Source of the DNA: Granulicella sibirica
Lineage (GTDB): Bacteria; Acidobacteriota; Terriglobia; Terriglobales; Acidobacteriaceae
Assembly: GCF_004115155.1 (NCBI RefSeq)
Contig: NZ_RDSM01000010.1
Location: forward strand, 1-17,415
Reading direction: 5' to 3'
Length of the DNA stretch: 17,415 nt
The stretch's first letter is position 1, and each line of letters opens with the position of its first letter. The position numbers and the translations under genes were made by a program. The notes under the pieces are model-generated. The model searched no databases. It had not been told where the DNA came from and saw nothing but the letters and a program-made list of their open reading frames with translations. This document shows, one piece after another, positions 1 to 7,494 of this stretch.

Positions 1-63
1 CTGAAAGGAAAGACACCCAATCAGGTCCACCTCAACCGCCTGCCAGAAACCATGGCAGCCTAA
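1..63 (+). pseudogene. C-terminal tail of an integrase-type (DDE) transposase, cut by the window edge
   Basis: The first 60 bases are open in the frame starting at base 1 and end at a TAA at 61-63. The 20 residues include GKTPNQVHLNRLPE, which resembles the end of rve-type transposases, where a G-x-T-P-x-x-V motif follows the last catalytic Glu. Only the tail is visible, so it cannot be told whether the gene is whole outside the window. IS481- or IS3-like elements are the likely families. No clear terminal inverted repeat follows. The call rests on one short motif. Confidence 0.4.
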
Positions 64-403
64 CCAAGACAGACCCTCCACCTAAGAATCACCGGAATCT
101 GTTCAAACAAACCGAGCCACCTCTATATGACTAGTTCATCGTCGACGACAAAGACGCGTAGTCGGTTCCCATCCATAAAGCCCTCAGCATCAAAATGCCC
201 TATCGAAAATTCTAATAGCCTAAGTGCCTGATTTCAGCTAAAGCGGTTCTGAGAACGCCATGCCACAGAAGGATGGGCTTACCTGCCGGAACAACTCCGA
301 GCAGCAACAAAGATGCATGCCGCCTAGGTCTAGATTTTTTTGCGAGTTAACAAAGCGTAAGATTCAGTGGATGCATTTTTGATTCCTGCCATCATGTCTA
401 CAC
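64..403. other. Non-coding stretch, nothing recognised
   Basis: About 340 bases between the transposase tail and the NmrA-like gene. All six frames are broken by stops and no stretch of residues resembles a known family. The part nearest the transposase may include the end of its insertion sequence, but I could not pair it with an inverted repeat. A short T-run lies near 335-341, without a convincing stem before it. Confidence 0.5.
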
Positions 404-1279
404 TCATCGATTGAGTTCTTCCAGGTAGGCTCGCAATGTACGCGGTTCGCGCTTTAGGATGGCCCGCAACGTCGTGGCATTCCCAAGGAGAGGATGCTTG
501 TCGTACCACGCAAACATGCGCATCATTTCGCGCGAAGGGCCGCTTTGTAAAGACGACCTGATCGTGAGTGCCTTCACAGAATTTCCGAGTACAACACTCA
601 TCAGCGCTGCCAGTTCGTGTCGGTTCAGGTTACCTTCCGCGCACAATTCAAAGGTGCCGAACAGAAGTCTGTCTTCTGTAAGTGCGATGGCTGCGGCCTC
701 TGCAACATCACGATAATCTACGCGGCTAAACTTTATCTGAGCAGACCATGGTTCGCCATAGCGGCCCGTTGCCTTCACTTTGCCCCAAGCTGGGGCCAGA
801 TTTTGGAAAAACATGGCTGGATGAAGAAAAACATATTCCATTCCGGAGTTAAGCAGAGCATCTTCGACAGGAATTTTTGCACTGTGGTTTGTCAGCTCTA
901 GTAGTACCGGATGGATGACCGACGAGAAAACAAGACGCCGGACACCAGCCCGCTTCGCCGCGGCCACAAACTGCATTCCTACTTCAGCCTCATTGTCGAG
1001 GAATGCTGGGGCTATGTAGAAGGCCGCATCCATGCCGGCCAAAGCCTTAGCAATGTCTGAAGAATTGGAAAGATCACCGACGACAATTTCAGACAGACCT
1101 AACGCGCGTGCGATCCTCTCGTCGGCCACCTTGTGCACCAGTCCTCGGATCGCAACATTGCGTTTTAGTAGCTCCGGAACGATCAAGCCCGCTGCCGGTC
1201 CGACTGCGCCTACTGTGAGTACCTTCAACTTCTTAGACTCTCCCAAGGCTGACACCTCGTTCTCTCTATCGCTTCCCAC
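404..1279 (-). CDS. NmrA-like NAD(P)-binding family protein (atypical SDR)
   Basis: 291 residues, the usual length for NmrA/HSCARG-like proteins. Residues about 18-32 (LKVLTVGAVGPAAGL) form the first beta strand and the glycine-rich dinucleotide loop of a Rossmann fold. GLVHK near 46-50 fits the strand that reads the cofactor phosphate, VVGDLSN follows, then GMDAAFYIAPA and the GVRRLVFSSVIHP strand, all in the order expected for the family. The classical SDR Tyr-x-x-x-Lys is not seen, which is normal for NmrA-type members that sense redox state or reduce quinone-like substrates. The start is GTG with no good ribosome site; another GTG eight codons in is possible. It lies 94 bases downstream of the hydrolase gene on the same strand and is probably cotranscribed. 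The substrate cannot be assigned. Confidence 0.85.
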   Translation of the reverse strand: MGSDRENEVSALGESKKLKVLTVGAVGPAAGLIVPELLKRNVAIRGLVHKVADERIARALGLSEIVVGDLSNSSDIAKALAGMDAAFYIAPAFLDNEAEVGMQFVAAAKRAGVRRLVFSSVIHPVLLELTNHSAKIPVEDALLNSGMEYVFLHPAMFFQNLAPAWGKVKATGRYGEPWSAQIKFSRVDYRDVAEAAAIALTEDRLLFGTFELCAEGNLNRHELAALMSVVLGNSVKALTIRSSLQSGPSREMMRMFAWYDKHPLLGNATTLRAILKREPRTLRAYLEELNR

Positions 1280-1373
1280 GGAATGGATTGATGATGCTTT
1301 CTTTCACTTCGGCTATTACAACGTGAATCGCCAACGCGGAGAATCGTTGTGTAAACCGTACTTCCTAGATGTC

Positions 1374-2291
1374 TTAGGATTGGAGGTGTTCCTCCAAGAA
1401 TGCCCCTAGGATTTCCAACGCTTCGACAGCGGACTTCAAGGTAAGATTGGATGGAAAGACATGAGTCATTCCTTGCCAAATGTGTAGTTCTGATCGACCC
1501 CCGGCAGCATCGATTTGTTCCGCTACACGGCGAGAATCGTCAAGGAGAATCTCATCCTCACCAACGTGCAAGAGTACGGGTGGAAGATCTGCAAACTTGC
1601 CAAAGACGGGTGAGGCTTTGGGATCACGATTGTCATGATGGCCAAGATAAATCTCTGCGGCGTGTTCGAGCGCGCTTCTATCGAGGAGCGGATCTGCCTT
1701 AGCGCGGGTGTCAACGCTATCACCCGTAAGCGCCAAGTCGGTCCACGGTGACATGACAGCAGCGGCGACCGGCCGATTGGCTAAGTTGTCTATTGGTTGT
1801 GCCATGATCGATAGCAGCAAGGCCAAAGCCAGCCCCCCACCTGCGGAGTCGCCGGCGATAGCCAACCGGGAGAAACCCAAAGCTGAAAGACCCCGGTAGG
1901 CGTCCTCAGCATCGCGAATGGCCGAAGGAAAAGGATGTTCGGGAGCAAGAGCATAATCGACGACGAAAAAGGGCGCCTTGACCTTCGCCGCGATGTTGCC
2001 GACGAAGTTCCGATACGCTGCTGCAGAGCCCAGAACGTAGGCTCCGCCATGGAAGTAGAGAACGGCAGCGCCGTCCATCGCCCGCTGCGGCTTACACCAC
2101 CATCCGGCAATGCCTCCTATGATCGCAGCCTCATAGGTCACACCCTCTGCTGCTTCCGTTTTCGTCATAAGTTGATCAAACATTGAACGGGTTTCAGGAG
2201 CGAACTCTAGCTTGGGTTGCACTGCGATCATGGCTCGAAGTGTAAACATGGTCGCACGATCTAGAAAGTGTTCTCTATGGTAAGTTGTCAT
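1374..2291 (-). CDS. Alpha/beta hydrolase, hormone-sensitive-lipase (HSL) type esterase
   Basis: 305 residues, typical of the bacterial HSL (family IV) esterases. The oxyanion-hole motif reads HGGA at residues 81-84 (consensus HGGG). The nucleophile elbow is GDSAGG with Ser149, the acid is probably Asp246 in HVGEDEILLDDS, and the base is His277 in WQGMTHVF, so the catalytic triad is complete. YALAPEHPFP (about 113-122) is another family signature. No signal peptide is seen, so the enzyme is probably cytoplasmic and cleaves short-chain carboxyl esters. The ATG start is preceded by a weak GGGTGA. The NmrA-like gene follows on the same strand. Confidence 0.93.
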   Translation of the reverse strand: MTTYHREHFLDRATMFTLRAMIAVQPKLEFAPETRSMFDQLMTKTEAAEGVTYEAAIIGGIAGWWCKPQRAMDGAAVLYFHGGAYVLGSAAAYRNFVGNIAAKVKAPFFVVDYALAPEHPFPSAIRDAEDAYRGLSALGFSRLAIAGDSAGGGLALALLLSIMAQPIDNLANRPVAAAVMSPWTDLALTGDSVDTRAKADPLLDRSALEHAAEIYLGHHDNRDPKASPVFGKFADLPPVLLHVGEDEILLDDSRRVAEQIDAAGGRSELHIWQGMTHVFPSNLTLKSAVEALEILGAFLEEHLQS

Positions 2292-2616
2292 TGTTCACCC
2301 GGCCTCTCAGCTCTGCGCAACCATCTCTACCAGTTGCCCATCTCTATCATTGGTTTCGTCTATTGCGTTTCTTTGCAGTGGCGAGCTGATCATCAATTAG
2401 GCATCTGCGGATCCACAGTTTTCTCACGTGACATCGATTCTATGTTGCAAGGACCACAAGGCCTATAGCAGGTTTATTTATTCAACTTCAGCTGGTTGCA
2501 CAGTCTAAGTAAAATGAGAATGGATGATCTGATTAGGGAGACACTAGGTGAGCGTTTATAGCTTTTGCTTTCCTCGCTATTGGCATCTGGCGTTAGCGTT
2601 GGTTATGGAGGATCGC
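2292..2616. other. Intergenic region between divergent genes, nothing coding recognised
   Basis: About 325 bases between the minus-strand hydrolase and the plus-strand small gene. It should hold both promoters, but I cannot place them with confidence. It is more AT-rich than its surroundings around 2464-2540. Bases 2464-2480 (TATAGCAGGTTTATTTA) match 6446-6462 at 16 of 17 positions. Confidence 0.4.
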
Positions 2617-2886
2617 ATGCAAGAAGGCACGGTCAAGGTAGGGGAGTATTTCAGCTGGAAACCCGTAGACGGTGGTCAACTCTCACAAGCGGTCGTTACG
2701 CGGATTCGCTCCGACCAACAGGAAGGGCTCTCGCCAGAGTCTGAGGAATATGCAGCCTTCTGGATTGAAGCACAGCCCGTCGTCACGGGTCGGTCGCAGC
2801 ACCCCTTCACCATCATGGTGGGGACTGACGGGAGGAGCTATTTGGAGGGCAAGGAAATAGCGATCAACAGGGGGCGTGAAGACTGA
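2617..2886 (+). CDS. Small protein of unknown function (89 residues)
   Basis: An open frame extends back to a GTG at 2548, but the ATG at 2617 is preceded by GGAGG at a 5-base spacing, which decides the start; the ATG at 2605 is less well placed. The protein begins MQEGTVKVGEYFSWKP and is soluble, acidic to neutral, with no membrane segment and no cysteine. Alternating hydrophobic residues (FWIEAQPVV, FTIMVGTDG) suggest a small beta-rich fold. I do not recognise a family. It sits between an esterase and a broken tetR, so neighbours give no hint of function. Confidence 0.6.
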   Translation: MQEGTVKVGEYFSWKPVDGGQLSQAVVTRIRSDQQEGLSPESEEYAAFWIEAQPVVTGRSQHPFTIMVGTDGRSYLEGKEIAINRGRED

Positions 2887-2954
2887 AGCGAAGAATGCCT
2901 TATGCGACCCTTCACTTAAAGCGGTCGCTCGCAAAAAAGGTGTGTTCAAAAAGG

Positions 2955-3576
2955 GTGACCATTAAGAAGCAGGGCGCAAGGCGTCCACCTGCGAGCGAGC
3001 GACGGCGCGCAGGTAAGCCATTCTAGATGCTGCGGCTGCCGCCTTCCTTGACTGCGGTCTGCGGGAAGCAACAATCGCGCAGACCGCGATGCGTTCCGGC
3101 ACCTCGAAGCGGGCCCTTTATTCACTGTTTTCCAGCAAAGCGATATTATTCGACACGCGCATGCGCCGTTATATCGATTCTTTGGTCGCTCCGGTGGCCT
3201 CCGCTGTCTTCGAGCGCGGCGCGCTAGCTGAGAACGTCGTAGACACTATCGGAAACAGAGCTATCCTTGGCATCCTCAGCAAACAAAGACAGACCTCTAC
3301 TGCTTGGCAGTGGGAGAAGTAAATCAGTCTCCCGAGTTAGCGGTCAGATTTTGGGAAAAGGGTCCAGCTAAAGCAAGAGGGAGTTGTCAACAATCCTAGA
3401 CCGCTGGTCAAAGACAGGGCGCAAAGCATTGCAAACACAGCCGGAGCCGCCGACCAGTTGCTTGTTCCTTGCTTTGGCTTCTTCTTATCCATTTCACGCT
3501 TCGCGTTGATATGCCATTCAGGTCGACGAAGGATATTGAAGCGTGGGTTTGTTCGTGCGTTTACTCATTTCTCATG
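2955..3576 (+). pseudogene. Decayed TetR-family regulator with several frameshifts
   Basis: The protein can be followed only by changing frame. From a GTG at 2955 comes ARRPPASERRRAGK. After about 3017 the next frame gives AILDAAAAAFLDCGL, TIAQTAMRSGTSKRALYSLF and SSKAILFDT, an unmistakable TetR helix-turn-helix. From about 3285 a third frame gives TDLYCLAVGEVNQSPELA and VRFWEKGPAKA, then RELSTILDRWSKTG near 3378-3419, then GAADQLL near 3443-3463, and DIEAWVCSCVYSFL ending about 3576. These match, in order, the C-terminal helices of AefR-like TetR proteins of about 200 residues. Five shifts are needed, all of the same sign (one base missing each time). The gene cannot make a working repressor unless the sequence is wrong. 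Confidence 0.8.
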
Positions 3577-3741
3577 CCCACCAGCCAAGCGTTGCCACGC
3601 TCAGCGCCCCAGAGCGGACAAGAGCTGTCTCATTCTAACGGTAGAGCGACCTTGAGTTGATCCCAGGTTCGGTACGGTTTGGTTTTGCTCATATATGCGA
3701 GTGCAGTGTTAGGCGCTCGTCACCGCCCAGAACGGTCCGGA

Positions 3742-4299
3742 CTAATACCTGCTTGCCGCATGGCCGAAGAAAGCTAGCACATGGCCTTCAGCCTCATAGA
3801 TTGCTAGATGAGAGAGCGTTAGGCAAGCTTTTAGCGTTAGCTGTTCGATGAGCGTTTCCGAGATGCCAAGGAGCTCTCGGGCATCCTTCTTCGACAGTCG
3901 CAAAAGCAGCCGGAGCGTAAAGGCAAGCCTCAGTTCAACTGACAGATCCTGTAGGACAATCCCTATGGATGTCTGAGCTTCAATGTTCCCGTTTTGGCGA
4001 GCTATTGCAATGCTGCAGCGGAGGACCTCCTTTTTCGCCGAAAGAAAGGCTGTGGAATCTATTTCTTGGTCCTCAGCTTTCAGCCTGCAAAGAGCGACGA
4101 GGAGGGCGTCTTCCGCCAAAGCATTGGAGGAAGTAACCGTCAATGCCGCCGCGTAGAGCTCCTTCAGATTAGTAAGGAATACCTCACACCAACGAACCCT
4201 TTTGCGAAGCGGTGCGGACCTGGCACCCAAACTTTTCAGCGATGCAACGTCTTCGTTGATGGCTTCGTAAACCGTGGAGGGAGAATTTCGTTGTGTCAT
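3742..4299 (-). CDS. Divergent sigma-factor-like protein (ECF-type regions 2 and 4)
   Basis: 185 residues from an ATG at 4299 preceded by AGGAG at 6 bases; the frame runs further upstream but that part overlaps a hydrolase relic. Residues about 38-75 (WCEVFLTNLKELYAAAL, then ALAEDALLVALCRL) resemble sigma region 2, in which ALAEDxVQ is typical. Residues about 123-165 (LQDLSVELRLAFTLRLLLRL, then SKKDARELLGISE) resemble region 4, with LSxxEIAxLLGIS. Both are weak: the DNA-melting and -10 contact residues are not evident and the protein lacks the basic surface expected of region 4. It could be a degenerate ECF factor, an anti-sigma-like mimic or a sigma-fold regulator with another role. No anti-sigma gene lies next to it. 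Confidence 0.6.
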   Translation of the reverse strand: MTQRNSPSTVYEAINEDVASLKSLGARSAPLRKRVRWCEVFLTNLKELYAAALTVTSSNALAEDALLVALCRLKAEDQEIDSTAFLSAKKEVLRCSIAIARQNGNIEAQTSIGIVLQDLSVELRLAFTLRLLLRLSKKDARELLGISETLIEQLTLKACLTLSHLAIYEAEGHVLAFFGHAASRY

Positions 4300-4628
4300 C
4301 CTTGTGCTCCTATGGATCGCATGATGGTGAAGCAGGGAGACAATCAGCGCGTAAGCTCCACCGCAAGGGTCCCGGGCGCGCTTCCCTCCCGTCCCCGCTG
4401 GTTCTCTGAAGCCTCCTAACCACGGGGGTCTGACGCCAAAGTTGAGTAGCCGGCCTCCGCCAACAAAAGCCTTAGCTTGTGCCAACTATGAGCGGTGGCG
4501 AGGAAAGGATGCCAAAGGAGCACCGGGATCCGTTAGGATCCCTTCTGCCAATAGTGCAGACGGGTGCCGTTTTCGATGGCAGTCCCAATGCGAAAGTTCG
4601 CAATCTCGAATCATCGCTGCTGTGCCAT
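4300..4628 (-). pseudogene. Decayed 5' half of an alpha/beta hydrolase gene
   Basis: On the minus strand an ATG at 4628 follows AGGAGG at 7 bases, a normal gene start. The frame reads MAQQR, stop, FEIANFRIGTAIENGTRLHY, WQKGS, stop, RIPVLLWHPFLATAHSW, HKLRLLLAEAGYSTLASDPRG, stop, EASE. This is the start of an alpha/beta hydrolase of the epoxide hydrolase/haloalkane dehalogenase type (NGxxLHYxxxG, PVLLLHGFxxTxxxWR, AGYxVxxPDxRGxGxSEKP). Pieces in other frames follow (PAGTGG, TLAVELTR, LIVSLLHHH). The gene stops where the sigma-like gene begins, so the nucleophile and the rest are gone. Three nonsense codons plus at least two frameshifts show long decay. Confidence 0.75.
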
Positions 4629-4730
4629 TAAGACGCCTCCTGATTCGTCGGTGCATTCTTGGGAGCCACTCTTGCCTAGGTATGATAAGTGCGCTTGGCT
4701 CGACGACTGGGCTTCTAAGAAGAGGAGGGT

Positions 4731-6353
4731 CTATCGCGGCCTCTCGTGAAGGATGAGACGAGATGGATACTGGGTGTCATGATGGTAGGTGTCAGACCCG
4801 ACCTTATCCCCGTACCAGTGAGTCATCGGCGTGTCAGCGATCAGCGAATCCTGGTTGCTGATCTCTAGTCGCAGTCGGTCCCCCTTGCGAACCAGCACAG
4901 ACATAGGCATCAGCTCAAGCCGAAGTTCATAGACCGTTCCTGGCTCAATCGGATCGATCTTGTCATGTTTATGGAACGGTCGCATCGGGGACGTGAGTTC
5001 GGGATCTTCTGCGCGATGAGAGGCACGGAGCCATCCCTGACTGACCTTTTCTCCCATGAACGGTTTGTCTTCAGAACGGACAAGCGACAGTTTCACGATC
5101 AGGTCCAGATCAGTCTGGTCAGACGACACGAACAAGTTAAGAACGCCCTGTCCCGTAAACTCACGATCTTCATCGAAGGCCTCCGTCGTGAAAGTGTTCA
5201 CCCTTGCCACATGATTGAGTGTTCCGTCCTTTTGGAAGATTGTCACACCAGCACGCCATTCTGGATCAGGGTATTTCCAGGTGGTCCCCTGCTGCTTCTC
5301 CATTGAAGCGGCTTGTTGCAAGGCACCATCGTTCAATGATTCGACGAAGTTCATCTTTCTACCGCTGAGATAAAAGGTGCTCTCGAAAACATCCTCGGGT
5401 GGCCAACTTGTCGCTTCCAGGGTTTTGTTTTCATTTTTTACGTAGAAACGAACGGCAGGCTCTTCCATTACCCCGTTGTCGACTCCCTTCAGATGATGCT
5501 CGTACCACGGAAGCAGTTCGGCCTTATGAAATTCTTCAGTGGCATAAAGCAGCTGCGTAGCAGCAAATGACTCGGCCGAAACGATAAGAAGCTTCTTTGG
5601 ACCTTGAACTCGCTCGTAGCCCATGAAATTCCCACGCAAGTGAAGGCCGGACTTTCCCCAGGCTCCGATCGAGAACACGGGAATTTCTATATTGGAAAGC
5701 TCCCAGAATGGCGACCGTTCCCTATGCCATGAGTCGTCGGTTGTATGCGATAGCAAGTCATAAACGAACTGGTCCTTGCGACCCTCTTCAAACGGGATGC
5801 CTTGTCCTAGGTGTTGCAGCAAGACCGAACCAAATAGCCACGTGCTCAGAAAAGTTTGGATCGGAATCCCGCCGTGATACATCCAGTCGCGATACATGTC
5901 CGTGGATCCGTCAAAAGCCCCAATCATCTTTAAATGCGGCGGGCGGGTCCTTGCAGCGTTCCATTGACTCCAGCAATAGTGCGACATTCCGATCATCCCA
6001 ATACTGCCTGTGCTCCACTCCAGACCAGCGACATACTCTATCATGTCGTGGATGGCTTCTCCCTCATGGCGGGAGATCGGATTCCAAACGCCTCCCGAAC
6101 GTCCGGTGCCCGGAACATCCATTGCAACATAGGCATATCCGTTGTCGAGGTACATCTGCATCGGACCATATTCGACAAACGAAAAGACATTGTGAACCGG
6201 AAGATAGCGCAGTTTCTTCTGGTAAGGGGAGGCACCTAGCAGCACAGGAAAGGGACCGTCACCAGATTTCGGTAGATATACATCAGCTCGTACTATGTCT
6301 CCGTGGCGAGTCGTGACTTCAATCTCGAAAGGTGTCACGTTAACGTCTGGCAT
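4731..6353 (-). CDS. CocE/NonD family (peptidase S15-like) hydrolase
   Basis: 540 residues, a normal length for the family. Residues about 10-290 form the alpha/beta hydrolase core: DVYLPKSGDGPFPVLL, the loop YVAMDVPGTGRSGG (75-88), and the nucleophile elbow GMSHY with Ser124. The part from about 320 onward is the beta-rich X-Pro dipeptidyl-peptidase C-terminal domain, ending in GDRLRLEISNQDS. The ATG is preceded by AGGAG at 7 bases. The regions that usually supply the acid and base are unusual: the GWYD segment reads GAWGKSGLHLRG (230-241) and the GPWxH segment reads VSAES (258-262). GLHLRGN marks a known subgroup, but the His expected there is missing. It probably acts on an ester or amide substrate, or is inactive. 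No signal peptide is seen. Confidence 0.88.
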   Translation of the reverse strand: MPDVNVTPFEIEVTTRHGDIVRADVYLPKSGDGPFPVLLGASPYQKKLRYLPVHNVFSFVEYGPMQMYLDNGYAYVAMDVPGTGRSGGVWNPISRHEGEAIHDMIEYVAGLEWSTGSIGMIGMSHYCWSQWNAARTRPPHLKMIGAFDGSTDMYRDWMYHGGIPIQTFLSTWLFGSVLLQHLGQGIPFEEGRKDQFVYDLLSHTTDDSWHRERSPFWELSNIEIPVFSIGAWGKSGLHLRGNFMGYERVQGPKKLLIVSAESFAATQLLYATEEFHKAELLPWYEHHLKGVDNGVMEEPAVRFYVKNENKTLEATSWPPEDVFESTFYLSGRKMNFVESLNDGALQQAASMEKQQGTTWKYPDPEWRAGVTIFQKDGTLNHVARVNTFTTEAFDEDREFTGQGVLNLFVSSDQTDLDLIVKLSLVRSEDKPFMGEKVSQGWLRASHRAEDPELTSPMRPFHKHDKIDPIEPGTVYELRLELMPMSVLVRKGDRLRLEISNQDSLIADTPMTHWYGDKVGSDTYHHDTQYPSRLILHERPR

Positions 6354-6479
6354 GTTGTGTCTCCTAGAGGACAGTCTTTAGCGACAACATCGAAGCGAAA
6401 GTAAGCTTCGATTCTCGAATTCTATGGGGGAGAACGAAAGCTGCATATAACAGGTTTATTTACGCTCTTCGCGCAGCTG

Positions 6480-7149
6480 GCCTTTCGATTGAGGAGTTAT
6501 TCTCATCCCGCATACTGTTTCTCGGAAATGGTTGTTGTCGGTCTTGAAGGAACCAGGATCTGCGTTGCTCTTAGGTAAGCGATGGAAGCACGGCTTTGTG
6601 CGCATGACAAGTCCCATGTGCGAAAGCGACGGGGTATCCGCGATGAGCGCCATTCGCGAGCTGAACTTCGCCCCCAAAAGGTGAAGCGCGTCTGCCGCTG
6701 ACGGATCGATGTAGCCTCGATGTCTCCTGCGACTACGAGCAAATATTCAGCGTTAGAGCGTGCCTCTCACCTGAAGGTTTTGACCTGCGGAGTCTGCACC
6801 TGGAAACATCGCTACATATCCAAGCTATAGGCTATACTCCGCACTGATCGTATCCAGACACTGCTTTTCCAAGGTCGCACGGTCATAGCGGGCGCAGAGT
6901 GAGCCCATTGAAGCCATAAACTCTATCGCGTGTTTTGAAGGACCGAGCGGATTCTCGTTTGACGACGGGATCACAATATCCGATGGCAGATGTGGAAGCA
7001 CCATCTCTAGATCTCGGGGAAGCGGAGTGAACGGGTACTTGCTAGACTCCCGCGCCGTACTTTAGGCCGAGACGCGGAGGCCCGCATTCACGGCTGTGCC
7101 CGCTCCCAGAAGATAGGAGATATATGAATGCGCGACGAGAAATTGACAT
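6480..7149 (-). pseudogene. Decayed Tat-exported PLP-dependent aminotransferase (HisC-like fold)
   Basis: From an ATG at 7149 the minus strand reads MSISRRAFIYLLSS, a twin-arginine signal. A frameshift near 7109 leads to LGAGTAVNAGLRVSA, a stop, then KYPFTPLPRDLEMVLPHL, DIVIPSSNENPLGPSKHAIE and ARYDRATLEKQCLDTISAEY up to a stop at 6825-6827. SxNENPLGPS is the signature of histidinol-phosphate-type aminotransferases. The same frame continues LGYVAMFPGADS, and after two more shifts EYLLVVAGDIE and DPSAADALHLLGAKF followed by SLSHMGL correspond to the middle of the large domain. The PLP lysine region and the C-terminus are not found. The 3' limit is approximate. Confidence 0.75.
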
Positions 7150-7494
7150 TACAGAGGTCTTACCTTGGCTCATACGGACGCCCCTCAATCGCTACGTGTT
7201 TCAGATATTCTCGCTAACAAACCCGCCAATAAAACTCGCATTTTTGGATCTCGATTACGAGTCCAGTGCTTCTCCCGAAGGACAGACCGACCGTCAAATA
7301 GGTTAGATGTGGGGTCCACATTGCTGTTAGATTTTCGTGGCGAATTCGCCCTTCGGGAAAAGCTCACATTCCCAAATCTTCCCCTCGGACGGTCCCGAGT
7401 GGATGCGAGCAGAGGCGGCATGCCATAAAAAACGAACAGAGTGCCCGTCTAGATCTGAGGCACTTCGGGGACCAGCACAAGACGGACGTACTGG
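7150..7494. other. Non-coding stretch, nothing recognised
   Basis: About 345 bases between the aminotransferase relic and the MFS_3 exporter. All frames are interrupted and I could not match any piece to a family, although after so much decay nearby this may be a further unrecognisable relic. The 12 bases GAATTCGCCCTT at 7342-7353 occur here by what I take to be chance. Confidence 0.4.

Noticed and set aside
4525..4542. Perfect GGGATCC-GTTA-GGATCCC hairpin as a terminator
   Set aside because: It lies within the hydrolase relic, partly coding for its residues, and no T-run follows on either strand.
6456..6677. Independent 73-residue minus-strand gene
   Set aside because: Its residues (LLGAKF, SLSHMGL) fit the middle of the aminotransferase relic and connect in order with the pieces upstream.
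7342..7353. GAATTCGCCCTT, the flank left by a common TA-cloning vector
   Set aside because: Only one 12-base copy, with no other vector sequence around it; probably chance.
7185..7421. 78-residue minus-strand frame as a small basic protein
   Set aside because: Composition typical of random GC-rich frames, no ribosome site and no recognisable family.
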